The notes beneath the pieces were generated by a model, which did not search any database, was not told the DNA's origin, and worked only from the letters and a program-made list of their open reading frames with translations. The position numbers were made by a program, and so were the translations under genes. This document shows, one piece after another, positions 16,746 through 26,712 of a stretch of DNA of 64,000 nucleotides (positions within the stretch are counted from its first letter, which is position 1; every line of letters starts with the position of its first letter). Origin of the DNA: Pseudomonadota bacterium (lineage in GTDB: Bacteria; Pseudomonadota; Gammaproteobacteria; Xanthomonadales; SZUA-38); NCBI GenBank assembly GCA_039033415.1, contig JBCCCR010000026.1:1-64000 (forward strand). Direction: 5' to 3'.

Positions 16746-18752
16746 TCAGTCGGTTTCGTCCTCAGCTTCGGCCAGTTCCAGCTCTAGGAGCAGGGTATCG
16801 GCTTCGACGAAGCTTCCCGTCGAGCAGTTGATGGCGCTTACGCTGCCGCCCGCCGGCGCCTTCAGGCTCAGCTCCATCTTCATGGCTTCCATCACCATCA
16901 GCTCCTGACCGGGCTCGACAAGGTCACCCTCGTTCACCCGGATGGTCACCACCTTGCCGGGCATCGGCGCCAGCACACGGCTGTCAGCAGCGGTGTCGAG
17001 CTCGCCGCCGGCCTGGTGCTCAACGTGTTCAAACAGATGAATGAAACCGCTGCCGGCCACATGAACCTGCGCGCCCGAAGCCTCGGCAACGAGGCGTTGG
17101 CGTCGCCCATCTGTTTGCCAGGACAAGAGGTTGGCATCTCGTTGGACTGCGCTGAGCTGCTGCTCGGGCTCGTCGTCCAGCCTGGCGTCGTAACCCGCGG
17201 CTGGGGTACCCCGAAGTCGAACCACGTGCCGCGCGTCGCGATCGCCGAGGTGGTATTCCCGCCACGCGGCCTGTCCCACGCGCCAGCCGCTAAGAGCGGA
17301 CCATGGGCTGAAGCAATCCGCCGTGCCGTTTCGCTCGGCACTGCCGCTCCATCGATCCAGGTCCAGCGTCACGGCTGCAGCGATGAGGTGCTGGGTCAAC
17401 ACCTCAGCTGGTGCCCCGGCCGGCAGTTCGCTGTCGAGAAGCGCGGTATGCATAGCGCCTTCGACAAAAGCGGGCAGCCGGATCAGCCGGGCAAGAAACG
17501 CCAGATTGGTCCGCGGACCGGCGAGACGTGTTTCAGTGAGAGCCTGCTCCATCTGGGTCAGCGCCTCTCGCCGGGAAGACCCGTGAGTAATCATCTTGGC
17601 GAGCATGGGGTCGTAGTGGACCGTCACCTCGTCACCCTCCTGAAAGCCGGCGTCGGCCCGCGCGCCGCTAGGAAAGTGGAGCCAGCTTAGCGTGCCGCTG
17701 GCGGGGAGAAAGCCGGCGTCGGGGTCTTCGGCGTAGATCCGGGCTTCGAGCGCGTGGCCCTGGCAGCGGATCTGGTCTTGCGGCAGGGGCAGGGTTTCGC
17801 CGGCAGCCACCCGAAGCTGCCACTCCACCAGATCGATGCCGGTAACCGCTTCGGTGACCGGGTGCTCAACCTGCAGTCGGGTATTCATCTCCATGAAAAA
17901 GAACTCGCCCTGCGAGTCGGCAATAAACTCCACGGTGCCGGCGCCGCGATAGTCGACTGCGCGAGCTGCCTCGACGCCCGCGCTGCAAAGGGCAAGCCGC
18001 TGCTCGTCGCTCAGACCGGGGGCAGGGGATTCCTCCAGCACTTTCTGGTAGCGGCGCTGGGCTGAACAGTCGCGTTCAAACAGATGCACCACGTTACCCC
18101 GGCCGTCACCAAAGATCTGCACCTCCAGATGGCGTGGGGTTTCGAGATAGCGTTCCAGGATCATCCGATCGTCGCCAAAGGCTCCCAGCGCCTCGCGACG
18201 TGCCGAGTCGAGCGCCTGTGGCAGTTCGCCACCGCTCCTGACAATTCGCATGCCCTTGCCGCCGCCGCCGGCGGCGGCTTTCAGCATCAGCGGATAACCC
18301 ACCCGCTCAGCCTCTTCCCGCAGGGTCTCGGTAGACTGCTCTTCGCCGTGGTAGCCGGGAACCACCGGCACGCCGGCTTTTTCCATGGTGGCCTTGGCGT
18401 CTGCCTTTGACCCCATGAGGGCAATCGTTCGCGCGTCGGGTCCGACAAAGGTGCAGTCCGCGCGCTCCAGAGCCGCGACAAAGTCTGCGTTCTCGCTCAA
18501 AAATCCGTAGCCGGGGTGGACAGCGTCCGCACCGGTGGATGCCACCGCAGCCAGCAGCTTGGGAATGTTGAGATAGGATTCAGCGGCGGCGGCCGGCCCC
18601 AGCAGCACCGCCTGGTCGGCGCTCTTCGTGTGCAGTGCGCCGGCGTCTGCCTCGGAATACACCGCAACCGTCTCGATGCCGAGGCGTCGACAGGTGCGGA
18701 TGATGCGGCAGGCAATCTCGCCGCGATTGGCGATCAGCAGGCGCCGAATCAT
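16746..18752 (-). CDS. liuD: Methylcrotonyl-CoA carboxylase, biotin-carrying alpha subunit
   Basis: Carboxylates biotin with ATP and bicarbonate and carries it to the beta subunit; 3-methylcrotonyl-CoA to 3-methylglutaconyl-CoA in leucine breakdown. 668 residues: biotin carboxylase N-domain (RLLIANRGEIACRIIRTCRRLGI), ATP-grasp part with AAAGGGGKGMR, ERDCSAQRRYQKVLEE and EMNTRLQVEHPVTE, carboxylase C-domain, a linker, and the biotinyl domain with MEAMKMEL at the C-terminal ~640. Overlaps the preceding hydratase gene by 4 nt. Acetyl- or propionyl-CoA carboxylase subunits look similar; the operon context decides for the leucine enzyme. Confidence 0.92.
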   Translation of the reverse strand: MIRRLLIANRGEIACRIIRTCRRLGIETVAVYSEADAGALHTKSADQAVLLGPAAAAESYLNIPKLLAAVASTGADAVHPGYGFLSENADFVAALERADCTFVGPDARTIALMGSKADAKATMEKAGVPVVPGYHGEEQSTETLREEAERVGYPLMLKAAAGGGGKGMRIVRSGGELPQALDSARREALGAFGDDRMILERYLETPRHLEVQIFGDGRGNVVHLFERDCSAQRRYQKVLEESPAPGLSDEQRLALCSAGVEAARAVDYRGAGTVEFIADSQGEFFFMEMNTRLQVEHPVTEAVTGIDLVEWQLRVAAGETLPLPQDQIRCQGHALEARIYAEDPDAGFLPASGTLSWLHFPSGARADAGFQEGDEVTVHYDPMLAKMITHGSSRREALTQMEQALTETRLAGPRTNLAFLARLIRLPAFVEGAMHTALLDSELPAGAPAEVLTQHLIAAAVTLDLDRWSGSAERNGTADCFSPWSALSGWRVGQAAWREYHLGDRDARHVVRLRGTPAAGYDARLDDEPEQQLSAVQRDANLLSWQTDGRRQRLVAEASGAQVHVAGSGFIHLFEHVEHQAGGELDTAADSRVLAPMPGKVVTIRVNEGDLVEPGQELMVMEAMKMELSLKAPAGGSVSAINCSTGSFVEADTLLLELELAEAEDETD

Positions 18753-19561
18753 GACTTGGGCGGCACCCAGCTGGCGGCCCGCTTCTCCAGAAACGCCGTG
18801 ATGCCTTCTCGGCCTTCGGGGGATACCCGCAGGCTTGCAATCAGCTTTGCGGTCGCCTGATCCAGCGCCTTCTGGGAATCTTCGGTGCGTCCCGAGACGG
18901 CGCCGACCAGCGACTTTGCGGCGAAGAGTGCCTGGGGGCCCGCTTTCATGAGCAGGTCGATTTCTTCGTTGACGGCCGCGTCCAGCTCCGCCGCCGGAAC
19001 GCTGCGGTGCAGCAGGCCGAGCCGCTCAGCGTCGTGGGCCGAAAAGATTCTGGCGGTCAGGAACAGCCGGTTAGCCTGGCGTGCGCCAAGGGCGTTGATG
19101 ACGTACGGCGAGATGACCGCAGGAACCAGCCCCAGACGGGTTTCGGTCAGGCCAAACCGCGCGTCGTCCGATCCGATGGCCACGTCGCAGCAGGCGATGA
19201 GTCCCACGCCGCCACCGTAGGCGGCCCCGTTCACCCGCGCCACGGTGGGGGTCTTGGTGTAGGCCAGCCGCCGGAGCATGTCGGCCAGCGCGAGTGCGTC
19301 AGCCATGTTCGACTGCTCGTCGACCTGAGCAATCTCTTTCATGCCGTTCAGATCCGCGCCCGCGGAGAACGAACGGCCCTCGCCGGTCAGGACCAGCACG
19401 CGAACCGATGCGTCTTCGTCGAGCCGGACGATGTCCTGATGCAGCTGGGTGATCAGCGCGGCGTTGAACGCGTTGTGTACTTGAGGGCGATTCAGAGTGA
19501 TGGTTGCAACGCCACGATCGTCCTGAGAAAGCTGGGTGAGTGGTGGGGTATCGGTCATCAT
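18749..19561 (-). CDS. liuC: Methylglutaconyl-CoA hydratase (enoyl-CoA hydratase family)
   Basis: Hydrates 3-methylglutaconyl-CoA to HMG-CoA. 270 residues with crotonase-fold signatures: ITLNRPQVHNAFNAALI, the oxyanion-hole segment FSAGADLNGMK, and NGAAYGGGVGLIACCDVAI with the catalytic-loop region ARFGLTETRLGLVPAVISPYV. Starts directly after the mccB stop and overlaps mccA by 4 nt. Specificity is from context. Confidence 0.9.
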   Translation of the reverse strand: MMTDTPPLTQLSQDDRGVATITLNRPQVHNAFNAALITQLHQDIVRLDEDASVRVLVLTGEGRSFSAGADLNGMKEIAQVDEQSNMADALALADMLRRLAYTKTPTVARVNGAAYGGGVGLIACCDVAIGSDDARFGLTETRLGLVPAVISPYVINALGARQANRLFLTARIFSAHDAERLGLLHRSVPAAELDAAVNEEIDLLMKAGPQALFAAKSLVGAVSGRTEDSQKALDQATAKLIASLRVSPEGREGITAFLEKRAASWVPPKS

Positions 19562-21169
19562 TTACATCCGGAAAACGCCGAAGCGGTCGGGCTCAATCGG
19601 CGCGTTGGTGGCGGCCGAGAGCGCCAGACCGAGCACCTGGCGGGTGTCTGCGGGGTCGATAACGCCATCGTCCCAGAGCCTTGCGCTGGCGTAGTAGGGA
19701 TGGCCCTGGGTCTCGTACTGGTCCTCGATGGTCTGACGGAAAGCCGCCTCATCATCCTCCGGCCAGTCTTCGCCGCGCAGCGCCAGGCCGTCCCGCTTGA
19801 CGGTCGCCAGCACGGCCCCGGCCTGCTCGCCGCCCATCACCGAGATCCGGGCGTTTGGCCACATGAACAACATCCGCGGCTGGTAAGCTCGGCCGCACAT
19901 GGCGTAATTGCCGGCGCCGAAGCTGCCGCCGATCACCACGGTAAATTTGGGCACGTGGCTGCAGGCAACGGCGGTCACCATCTTTGCCCCATCTTTGGCG
20001 ATACCGGCGTTTTCATATTTTTTGCCGACCATAAAGCCGGTGATGTTCTGCAGAAAGATGAGCGGAATGTTGCGCTGGTTGCAGAGCTGGACAAAGTGCG
20101 CGCCTTTGAGCGCGGACTCTGAAAACAGAATGCCGTTGTTGGCCACAATGCCCACCGGGTAGCCCATCAGGTGCGCAAAGCCGCACACCAGGGTCTTCCC
20201 ATACATCGCCTTAAATTCCTGAAACTCTGAGCCGTCGACCAACCTGGCGATCAGCTGTCGCACGTCGTACGGGTAGCGGGTGTCCCTCGGTACCACGCCA
20301 TAAATCTCTTCCGCGGGGTAGGCGGGTTCGACCGGCGCCCGCACCGCAAGCGGCATGGCCTTGCGCCGGTTCAGGGTGCCGGCGATTTGCCGGGCCAGTT
20401 CCAGCGCGTGGCTGTCGTCCCGAGCGAAGTGGTCGGTCACGCCAGACTGACTGCAGTGGACGAGCGCGCCGCCGAGGCTTTCCGCGTCGACCTCCTCGCC
20501 GGTGGCGGCTTTCACCAGCGGAGGGCCGCCGAGAAAGATGGTCCCCTGGTCCGCCACGATCACCGACTCATCGCACATCGCCGGCACGTATGCGCCACCG
20601 GCGGTGCAGGAGCCCATTACCACAGCAATCTGCGGAATATTTCGCGCCGACAGGCGGGCCTGGTTGTAGAAGATCCGGCCAAAGTGATCCCGGTCGGGAA
20701 ATACCTCATCCTGGAGCGGCAGATAAGCTCCGCCTGAGTCGACGAGGTAGAAGCAGGGCAGTTCGTTTTCCAGGGCAATTTCCTGCGCCCGGAGATGCTT
20801 TTTGACCGTGAGCGGGTAGTAGGTGCCGCCTTTGACGGTGGCGTCATTGGCAACCACCATCACTTCCATACCCTGGACGCGGCCGATGCCGGCGATGACG
20901 CCCGCGCAGGGCGCGGCGCCGTTGTAGAGTCCGTGTGCTGCCAGCGGCGAGATTTCCAGGAATGGGCTACCGTGATCCAGGAGCCGGTTGATGCGTTCGC
21001 GAGGCAGCAGCTTGCCGCGGTCCAGATGTCTCTGCCGCGACTTTTCCCCGCCACCCTCCTGGGCCTTGGCCAGCTCGGCTCTTAGATCCGCCACCAGACC
21101 CTCGAGGTGGGCGGCGTTGGCTTGAAAACCTTCGCTGGCCGGGTCGATCGTGTTTTCGATGCGGCTCAA
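19562..21169 (-). CDS. liuB: Methylcrotonyl-CoA carboxylase beta subunit
   Basis: Carboxyltransferase that moves CO2 from carboxybiotin to 3-methylcrotonyl-CoA. About 535 residues from TTG at 21169 ([26 protein letters not shown]), where homologues begin; the frame stays open to 21274 but that part overlaps the thiolase gene. Seen: [107 protein letters not shown] and [16 protein letters not shown], all diagnostic of MccB/LiuB. Confidence 0.94.
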   Translation of the reverse strand: MSRIENTIDPASEGFQANAAHLEGLVADLRAELAKAQEGGGEKSRQRHLDRGKLLPRERINRLLDHGSPFLEISPLAAHGLYNGAAPCAGVIAGIGRVQGMEVMVVANDATVKGGTYYPLTVKKHLRAQEIALENELPCFYLVDSGGAYLPLQDEVFPDRDHFGRIFYNQARLSARNIPQIAVVMGSCTAGGAYVPAMCDESVIVADQGTIFLGGPPLVKAATGEEVDAESLGGALVHCSQSGVTDHFARDDSHALELARQIAGTLNRRKAMPLAVRAPVEPAYPAEEIYGVVPRDTRYPYDVRQLIARLVDGSEFQEFKAMYGKTLVCGFAHLMGYPVGIVANNGILFSESALKGAHFVQLCNQRNIPLIFLQNITGFMVGKKYENAGIAKDGAKMVTAVACSHVPKFTVVIGGSFGAGNYAMCGRAYQPRMLFMWPNARISVMGGEQAGAVLATVKRDGLALRGEDWPEDDEAAFRQTIEDQYETQGHPYYASARLWDDGVIDPADTRQVLGLALSAATNAPIEPDRFGVFRM

Positions 21170-21212
21170 CGCGTCAAACCTCGTGCCGCCAGCTCCGCTG
21201 TGGGGTCCACGA

Positions 21213-22388
21213 TCAGCGGACCTCCAGCGCAACCGCCGTCGCTTCGCCGCCACCCAGACACAGCGCGGCGACACCGCGCTTCAGCCCGCGCTGACGCAGC
21301 GCGTGCATCAGGGTCACGACAATGCGGCTCCCGGTGGCCCCGATCGGGTGGCCAAGCGCGCAGGCGCCGCCGTTGACGTTCACCTTGGCGTGATCCAGAC
21401 CGAGATCTTTCATTGCGGCCATCGTGACTGCGGCAAAAGCCTCGTTGATTTCCCAAAGGTCGACATCGCTGACCTGCCAGCCAAGCTGATCGAGCAGCCG
21501 CTCGCAGGCTTTGGGCGGCGCGGTGGTGAACCACTCCGGCTCGTGGGCGTAGGTTGCGTGCCCGACAACTGCAGCCAGCGGCGCTAGCCCGCGTTTTTCG
21601 GCTTCCGCGTCGGTCATCATCAGGACCGCCGCCGCGCCGTCTGAGATCTTCGAGGACGTTGCGGCGGTGACCGTGCCGTCTTTGGCGAAGGCGGGACGAA
21701 GGCCGGGGATTTTGTCGATGCGGCAGCCCGGGGGCTCCTCGTCCAGCAGGATCACCTGCTCACCGGCCCGAGTTTTGACCGTGACCGGCGCGATCTCAGC
21801 GTCGAAGTAGCCGGCGTCAGCGGCGCTGAGCGCCCGCTCGATCGAGGCGACGGCAAAAGCGTCCTGATCTTCGCGGCTGAACTCATAGCGGGCTGCGGTC
21901 GCCTCTCCAAAGGCACCCATCATTTTGCCGTCAAAGGGGCTCTGCAAGCCGTCAAAGAACATGTGGTCGATCACCTCGCCGTGACCCATCCTCAGGCCTT
22001 TTCGCGCTTTGGGCAGCACGTAGGGTGCGTTGGTCATCGACTCCATGCCGCCGGCGAGAATGACCGAGGCAGATCCCGCGCGCAGCATGTCGTGGCCGAG
22101 CATCAGCGTTTTCATGGCTGAGCCGCAGACCTTGTTGACGCTCAGGCAGCCCACCGAAGTCGGCAGGCCGGCGTCCAGCGCCGCCTGGCGAGCCGGAGCC
22201 TGGCCGAGGCCGGCCGGCAGGACGTTGCCCATGATCACTTCGCTGACGTCTGCCGGGGGCAGGGCGGTTTGTTCCAGCACGGCGCGAATGGCGGCGCTGG
22301 CTAGCTGGGCTGCGGACACGTTCGCAAACTGTCCCTGAAACGAACCAATGGGGGTTCTCTTGCCAGAAACAATAACAATTTCAGTCAC
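21213..22388 (-). CDS. Acetyl-CoA C-acetyltransferase (thiolase)
   Basis: Condenses or cleaves acetoacetyl-CoA, the end product of leucine degradation. 391 residues. Nucleophilic Cys in [10 protein letters not shown] (~89), His in [16 protein letters not shown] (~350) and second Cys in LCLGGGEA (~380). AAAGGA lies just upstream of the ATG. Positioned between ivd and mccB in one direction. HMG-CoA lyase (liuE), expected before it in the pathway, is not in this window. Confidence 0.93.
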   Translation of the reverse strand: MTEIVIVSGKRTPIGSFQGQFANVSAAQLASAAIRAVLEQTALPPADVSEVIMGNVLPAGLGQAPARQAALDAGLPTSVGCLSVNKVCGSAMKTLMLGHDMLRAGSASVILAGGMESMTNAPYVLPKARKGLRMGHGEVIDHMFFDGLQSPFDGKMMGAFGEATAARYEFSREDQDAFAVASIERALSAADAGYFDAEIAPVTVKTRAGEQVILLDEEPPGCRIDKIPGLRPAFAKDGTVTAATSSKISDGAAAVLMMTDAEAEKRGLAPLAAVVGHATYAHEPEWFTTAPPKACERLLDQLGWQVSDVDLWEINEAFAAVTMAAMKDLGLDHAKVNVNGGACALGHPIGATGSRIVVTLMHALRQRGLKRGVAALCLGGGEATAVALEVR

Positions 22389-22450
22389 TTTGAATCCTTT
22401 CTTAATGTAGATAGATATCTTTGGTCATGGGCGACCAGGGCGGGTTGGAT

Positions 22451-23602
22451 TCAGCCTGCGCCCAGCAGCTCGCGACCGATCAGCATTCGTCGAATCTCAT
22501 TGGTGCCGGCACCAATATCGTACAGCTTTGCATCACGCAGCAGCCTGCCTACCGGGTATTCGTTGATATAACCATTGCCGCCCAGGGCTTGAATCGCCTG
22601 CAGGCACACCTGAACCGAATTTTCTGATGCCAGCAGCAGGCAGGCAGCGGGGTCGATCCGCGAGCTGACGCCGCGATCATAGTCCTCAGCCACCCGGTAG
22701 CTGAAGGCCCGCGACGACTGCAGCGCGGTGTACATATCAGCAATCTTGGCCTGCATTACGCCAAACGTGCCGATGGGTCGGCCAAACTGCTCTCGTTCAT
22801 TCACGTAAGGCACCGACGCATCCAGGGCCGCCTGCATGATGCCGATCGGTCCACCGGACAGCACCAGCCGCTCCGTGTCCAGCCCGCTCATCAGGATCTT
22901 GACGCCCTGGTTGACCTCGCCTAGCCGCTGGCTGTCGGGGATCTCGCAGTCCTCAAACACCAGCTCGCAGGTGTTGGAGCCTCGCATCCCCAGCTTGTCC
23001 AGCTTCTGAGCCGTGGAGAAACCTGGCATGCCCTTTTCGACGATAAACGCGGTCATGCAGCGGGAGCCCGCGTCGGGCTGATCGGCCGTCCGCATGTAAA
23101 CCAGCAGGACGTCAGCATCGGGGCCATTGGTGATCCACATTTTCGAGCCGTTGGCGACCCAGTGGTCCCCCTGCCGAACCGCGCGGCACCGCATCGAGCC
23201 AACCACGTCGGAACCGGCCCCAGGTTCGCTCATCGCCAGCGCGCCGACATGTTCTCCGCTGGCCAGGCGAGGCAGGTAACGGGCCCGCTGCTCCTCGCTG
23301 GCGTGCCGGTAGAGGTTCATCACGCACAGGTTCGAATGGGCGCCGTACGACAGGCCAACCGATGCGGAGGCCCGGGAAATCTCCTCCATCGCGATCAGGT
23401 GGGCCAAAAAACCCAGCCCGCTGCCGCCGTAGGCTTCGTCGATAGTCGGCGCCAGCAGGCCCAGCTCGCCGAGCTGGGGCCAAAGGTCGCGGGGAAAATC
23501 GTTGGTTACATCGATTTCCGCAGCCCGCGGCGCAATCACTTCCGCGGCGAAGCGCTGCACCGTCTCGCGGAGCAGCTCAAGTTCCTGGTTGAGTTCAAGC
23601 AT
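22451..23602 (-). CDS. liuA: Isovaleryl-CoA dehydrogenase
   Basis: FAD enzyme oxidising isovaleryl-CoA to 3-methylcrotonyl-CoA. 383 residues; acyl-CoA dehydrogenase signatures [52 protein letters not shown], and the C-terminal [35 protein letters not shown], the form typical of IVD. Its ATG overlaps the leucine dehydrogenase stop by one base (TGATG). Confidence 0.93.
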   Translation of the reverse strand: MLELNQELELLRETVQRFAAEVIAPRAAEIDVTNDFPRDLWPQLGELGLLAPTIDEAYGGSGLGFLAHLIAMEEISRASASVGLSYGAHSNLCVMNLYRHASEEQRARYLPRLASGEHVGALAMSEPGAGSDVVGSMRCRAVRQGDHWVANGSKMWITNGPDADVLLVYMRTADQPDAGSRCMTAFIVEKGMPGFSTAQKLDKLGMRGSNTCELVFEDCEIPDSQRLGEVNQGVKILMSGLDTERLVLSGGPIGIMQAALDASVPYVNEREQFGRPIGTFGVMQAKIADMYTALQSSRAFSYRVAEDYDRGVSSRIDPAACLLLASENSVQVCLQAIQALGGNGYINEYPVGRLLRDAKLYDIGAGTNEIRRMLIGRELLGAG

Positions 23603-24705
23603 CAGTTGGCGCGCTTCCTTCCGGGAAACCGATGGGGGTGATGGCCCAGGTAGGGCAATTTGATTTTACCAATGGCGTCAATCCGTTGTTCGGCCAGCCG
23701 GTTGGCCGCCAGCCAGGTGGGGATGCCGTCGCGCCGGGCGATCTCGAAGATGGTCCCGACGTTGTCATAAATCGTGCGCATCATACGCTTGGCGCGCTCG
23801 CGGTTATAGCCTTCAAATTCGATCGACACGTTCATTAACCCACCGGCGTTTACCGCGTAGTCCGGTGCAAAAAGAATTCCTCGACGATTCAATTCGTTAC
23901 CGGACTCATCGTCCGCCAGCTGATTGTTGGCGCTGCCGCAGATAATTTTGAAGCGGAACCGGGGGATCGTCTCCGCGTTCACCACGCCACCGAGTGCTGA
24001 TGGACAGAACACGTCCGCGTCCACGTCGTAGATGTCGTCCAGCGCTACGGCCTCAGCACCCAGCTCCTCAACGCAGCGGGCGACCGACGACGCCTGGATA
24101 TCGGTAACAAACACCTTGGCCTCCTGAGCCCTCAGCTGACGGACCAGCTCAAATCCCACGTGACCGGCCCCCTGCACGGCGAAACTGTAGTCAGCGAGGT
24201 TTTCATTGCCGAATTGATGCTGCAGGCTCGCTCGAATACCTTGGATGGTGCCGTAAGCGGTGAACGGTGACGGGTCACCCGACCCGCCGTGGACCTGATG
24301 GACGCCAACGACGTTGTCGGTCTCCTGAAAGACGTACTCCATGTCGCTGACGTCGATGCCGACATCTTCAGCGGTGATGTACCGACCGTTCAGCGATTCG
24401 ATAAATCGCCCGAGGCTGCGAAACAGGGCCTCGGACTTGTCGCTGGCCGGGTCGCCGAGGATGACACACTTGCCGCCCCCAAGGTTCAGCCCGGCGACGG
24501 CGGCTTTGAAGGTCATGGTGCGCGACAGCCGCAGCACGTCGTCCAGGGCCTCCTGCTCAGTGGGGTAGGGCCACATACGCAGGCCGCCGAGGGCCGGACC
24601 CAGGGTGGTGTTGTGAATGGCGATGATGGCCCGTAGCCCCGCGTCGGGGTTGTGGCAGTAGACCACCTCTTCGTGGCCTGAGTGGGCAAGCGTTTCAAAC
24701 AGCAT
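23602..24705 (-). CDS. Leucine dehydrogenase (Glu/Leu/Phe/Val dehydrogenase family)
   Basis: NAD-dependent deamination of leucine to 4-methyl-2-oxopentanoate, feeding the operon. About 367 residues from ATG at 24705, preceded by AAGGGGA; the frame extends to 24852 without support. Substrate-binding half with [13 protein letters not shown] and catalytic Lys in [12 protein letters not shown] half with [16 protein letters not shown] and [10 protein letters not shown]; late [15 protein letters not shown]. Glutamate dehydrogenases are longer. Substrate among branched-chain amino acids is inferred from neighbours. Confidence 0.9.
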   Translation of the reverse strand: MLFETLAHSGHEEVVYCHNPDAGLRAIIAIHNTTLGPALGGLRMWPYPTEQEALDDVLRLSRTMTFKAAVAGLNLGGGKCVILGDPASDKSEALFRSLGRFIESLNGRYITAEDVGIDVSDMEYVFQETDNVVGVHQVHGGSGDPSPFTAYGTIQGIRASLQHQFGNENLADYSFAVQGAGHVGFELVRQLRAQEAKVFVTDIQASSVARCVEELGAEAVALDDIYDVDADVFCPSALGGVVNAETIPRFRFKIICGSANNQLADDESGNELNRRGILFAPDYAVNAGGLMNVSIEFEGYNRERAKRMMRTIYDNVGTIFEIARRDGIPTWLAANRLAEQRIDAIGKIKLPYLGHHPHRFPGRKRAN

Positions 24706-24868
24706 GGCGCGGTTCCCCTTCCCGGCGCTCCGCGCGGTTCCCGGAGGACGCCAATGTGGGTGTGATCCAGCTACGGTAGGCCCGAAAACGCTGGGAATCA
24801 ATTGGCGTCGGAAGCGGCGTTGGGGCTTTCGATCGCCGGCACACCGCCGCAAGGCGGCAAGGCCGAGG

Positions 24869-25450
24869 TCAGGGCGTCAGGAAGCTGCCGCCGTGAAAAA
24901 TCAGCGGTGAGCCGGTTTCGCCGTGGTGAATGGCGCCGACACGGCCGACAATAATTGCGTGGTCGCCGCCCGGATAACGGTGCTCAACCTGGCATTCGAG
25001 GCTGATCAGGCAGTCGTCGAGCAGCGGCAGGCCGGCGGGGCCGCTTCGCCAGGGCGTTTCACCAAACTTGTCGGCACCGCGGGTCGCAAAGCGCTTGGCC
25101 AGGGCCTCCTGGCCCGCGTGCAGGATATGCAGCGCAAACGCATCGCTATCCATAAATGCACGGTGCGAATCGGAGCCTTCGCCCAGGTTCCATAGCACGA
25201 GGGGCGGGGCCAGCGAAACGCTCGTGAAGCTGTTCACCGTCAGGCCCTTGGGTGAGCCCTCAAACAGTGTGGTGACAACGGTGACGCCAGTAGCGAATTG
25301 ACCGACGGCCTGGCGAAAGGTCTTCTGATCGAAGGTGCGATCACCGTCCGCAGCCTCGCTTAGGTCGCGGCCTGGATCGACGTCGGTTCGAGCGGAAGTC
25401 GCAGCGGTGTTGTCAGCGGATTTATCGGAGCCCGGCGTTGGGTCGTCCAT
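24869..25450 (-). CDS. Flavin reductase family protein (FMN-binding split barrel)
   Basis: 193 residues. After a polar, disordered-looking first ~38 residues comes the flavin reductase-like core: TFRQAVGQFATGVTVVTT, GLTVNSFTSVSLAPPLVLWNL, FALHILHAGQEALAKRFA, CLISLECQVEHRYPGGDHAIIVGRV and LIFHGGSF. It would bind FMN and reduce it with NAD(P)H, usually to supply a monooxygenase. No monooxygenase is adjacent; it lies 163 nt upstream of leucine dehydrogenase in the same direction. Start ATG has a weak ribosome binding site. Confidence 0.86.
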   Translation of the reverse strand: MDDPTPGSDKSADNTAATSARTDVDPGRDLSEAADGDRTFDQKTFRQAVGQFATGVTVVTTLFEGSPKGLTVNSFTSVSLAPPLVLWNLGEGSDSHRAFMDSDAFALHILHAGQEALAKRFATRGADKFGETPWRSGPAGLPLLDDCLISLECQVEHRYPGGDHAIIVGRVGAIHHGETGSPLIFHGGSFLTP

Positions 25451-25529
25451 TGACTTGTCCGGAAGTCAGGCAATCCGCCATTGTAACCAATGCCCCCGCG
25501 CTGCAACAGCGAGAGCGCGTAACGGGAGA

Positions 25530-25700
25530 CTAGTGCCAGCAGCCGCCTAAAGACTTGAGCTCTGCGGTTTTGATGGCAAGGACACTTTCCAGCACAAACT
25601 GCGCATGTTTGAACTCACGGCTTTGTCCAGCACGTGACAGGGGCAGCTTCCGGTAGAGACTCCGGATATCGCTAATCAGTTGCTCTTTGCGTTGCTCCAT
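25530..25700 (-). CDS. Small 56-residue protein, unknown function
   Basis: ORF of 56 codons plus TAG beginning MEQRKEQLISDIRSLYRKLP and ending KSLGGCWH. A strong GGGAGG lies 7 nt before the ATG, which is the main support. The product is helical and basic, one Cys, no membrane span. It precedes the flavin reductase gene by 80 nt in the same direction and has a perfect 20-bp palindrome 77 nt upstream of its start. No family recognised. Confidence 0.6.
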   Translation of the reverse strand: MEQRKEQLISDIRSLYRKLPLSRAGQSREFKHAQFVLESVLAIKTAELKSLGGCWH

Positions 25701-25776
25701 CCGTCGCCTCCCGTGCGTCAGTGTCTCAGCAGCCGAACCAGGATAGCCCAGCGGCGCAGCGAGCCTTATGGGGGAT

Positions 25777-25796
25777 TTCCTACATGCATGTAGGAA
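25777..25796. promoter_or_regulatory. Perfect 20-bp palindrome, candidate operator
   Basis: TTCCTACATGCATGTAGGAA is perfectly self-complementary over 20 bp. It lies upstream of the 56-residue ORF and flavin reductase and directly beyond the terminator of the OmpA operon. Length and symmetry suit a dimeric regulator, but I cannot name one. Confidence 0.6.
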
Positions 25797-25805
25797 GTAC
25801 GCGCG

Positions 25806-25837
25806 AAAAAAAACCGGCCCTGGGACGGGGCCGGTTT
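25806..25837 (-). terminator. Rho-independent terminator of the OmpA/DUF928/CHAT operon
   Basis: Read leftward: AAACCGGCCC / GGGCCGGTTT stem (10 bp) with a 7-nt loop, followed by a run of T (A run at 25806-25813 on the plus strand). It lies about 220 nt beyond the OmpA stop. Confidence 0.88.
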
Positions 25838-26058
25838 GAGGTTCCGCAGGGGACGGAACCGGTCACGGGGCCATCGCCGGCGGTTGACTTGGGACAACCG
25901 GCTGGCGTTGGCTTCAAACTGGCCTCAGGCATTGGGACGTTGCCGGCGACACCAGTCAACCTGAATGCTACGCGACGCCTGCGGTGAGGCCATGTGCCTA
26001 TCGTCTGCCTTGAAATCGCCAGGCGAACGATTCGGCCGCGTAGCGCGGTTCCGCTGAG
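25838..26058 (-). other. Long 3' untranslated stretch, no gene seen
   Basis: 221 bases between the OmpA stop and the terminator. It holds a hairpin (GGTTCCG 25840-25846 with CGGAACC 25854-25860) just before the terminator stem, so two hairpins are stacked. No ORF with a ribosome binding site was found. Together with the terminator it could yield a 3'-derived small RNA; this is speculative. Confidence 0.35.
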
Positions 26059-26604
26059 TTAGTTCTGTGGGCCGAGATTGACGATCAGCACAACCCGGTT
26101 TTCGGGGCCGTTGGGATTGTCCGGGTTGAGCAGCGAGCTCTCGCCGCGCGCCACCGTCTCCAGCCGGTTCGCCTCCATCTCGAATAGGTTGATCAGGTAG
26201 TTTCGTACACCGTCCGCTCGCCGCCGCGACAGGTCGAGGTTGTAGTCCTCGTCTCCCAGCGCATCCGTATGGCCTTCCACCCGAAAACGAAATTCGGACA
26301 GTGAGTCGGAGGTGAGGGCAGAACCTAGGCGATTAAGCGTCTGCTGCGCAGATTCTGTCAGCTCGTAGGAGTCGAGCTCGAACCGGATTCGCAGCGGGAT
26401 CGCCCGCAGCTTCATTTCCGGCGCCTCGCCGTCGAGGCTTCGGGTCACCAGTGGGGGTGGCGGCGTCAGCGCGTCGATGATGTCCTGCTCGCTGGCGTTG
26501 TCGGCGTCGAGCTCCATCACCTCATAGTCGGTCTCCTGAGCCAGGCTGCTGCCCGCGAGCAGCGCCCACAGCGCCAGCGTATAAATCCCAGTTTTGATGT
26601 TCAT
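26059..26604 (-). CDS. OmpA-family periplasmic protein
   Basis: 181 residues from ATG at 26604 with AAGGAG 7 nt before it. Signal peptide (MNIKTGIYTLALWALLAGSSLA), a short acidic linker, then the OmpA C-terminal peptidoglycan-binding domain: RIRFELDSYELTESAQQTLNRLG, FRVEGHTDALGDEDYNLDLSRRRADGVRNYLI. No beta-barrel and no lipobox, so it is a soluble periplasmic wall-binding protein. Last gene of the leftward arm of the CHAT/TPS island, 108 nt after the DUF928 gene. Confidence 0.88.
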   Translation of the reverse strand: MNIKTGIYTLALWALLAGSSLAQETDYEVMELDADNASEQDIIDALTPPPPLVTRSLDGEAPEMKLRAIPLRIRFELDSYELTESAQQTLNRLGSALTSDSLSEFRFRVEGHTDALGDEDYNLDLSRRRADGVRNYLINLFEMEANRLETVARGESSLLNPDNPNGPENRVVLIVNLGPQN

Positions 26605-26712
26605 GTGTTTCTCCTTAACTTCCCGCGGCCCTGCTAGCGGCCGCATCCCTGTCTGTTTGTTGCTGTCCTGGCTTTCGTCCTGGCCTGATTGTCATACCGA
26701 TCGATCAGACCG

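Noticed and set aside
24847-24860. CCGCCGCAAGGCGG hairpin as a terminator
   Set aside because: Only a 5-bp stem, no T run in either direction, and it lies in the leader between flavin reductase and leucine dehydrogenase.
25721-25987. 88-codon plus-strand frame
   Set aside because: Runs through the palindrome and the minus-strand terminator, has no ribosome binding site and a random-looking product.
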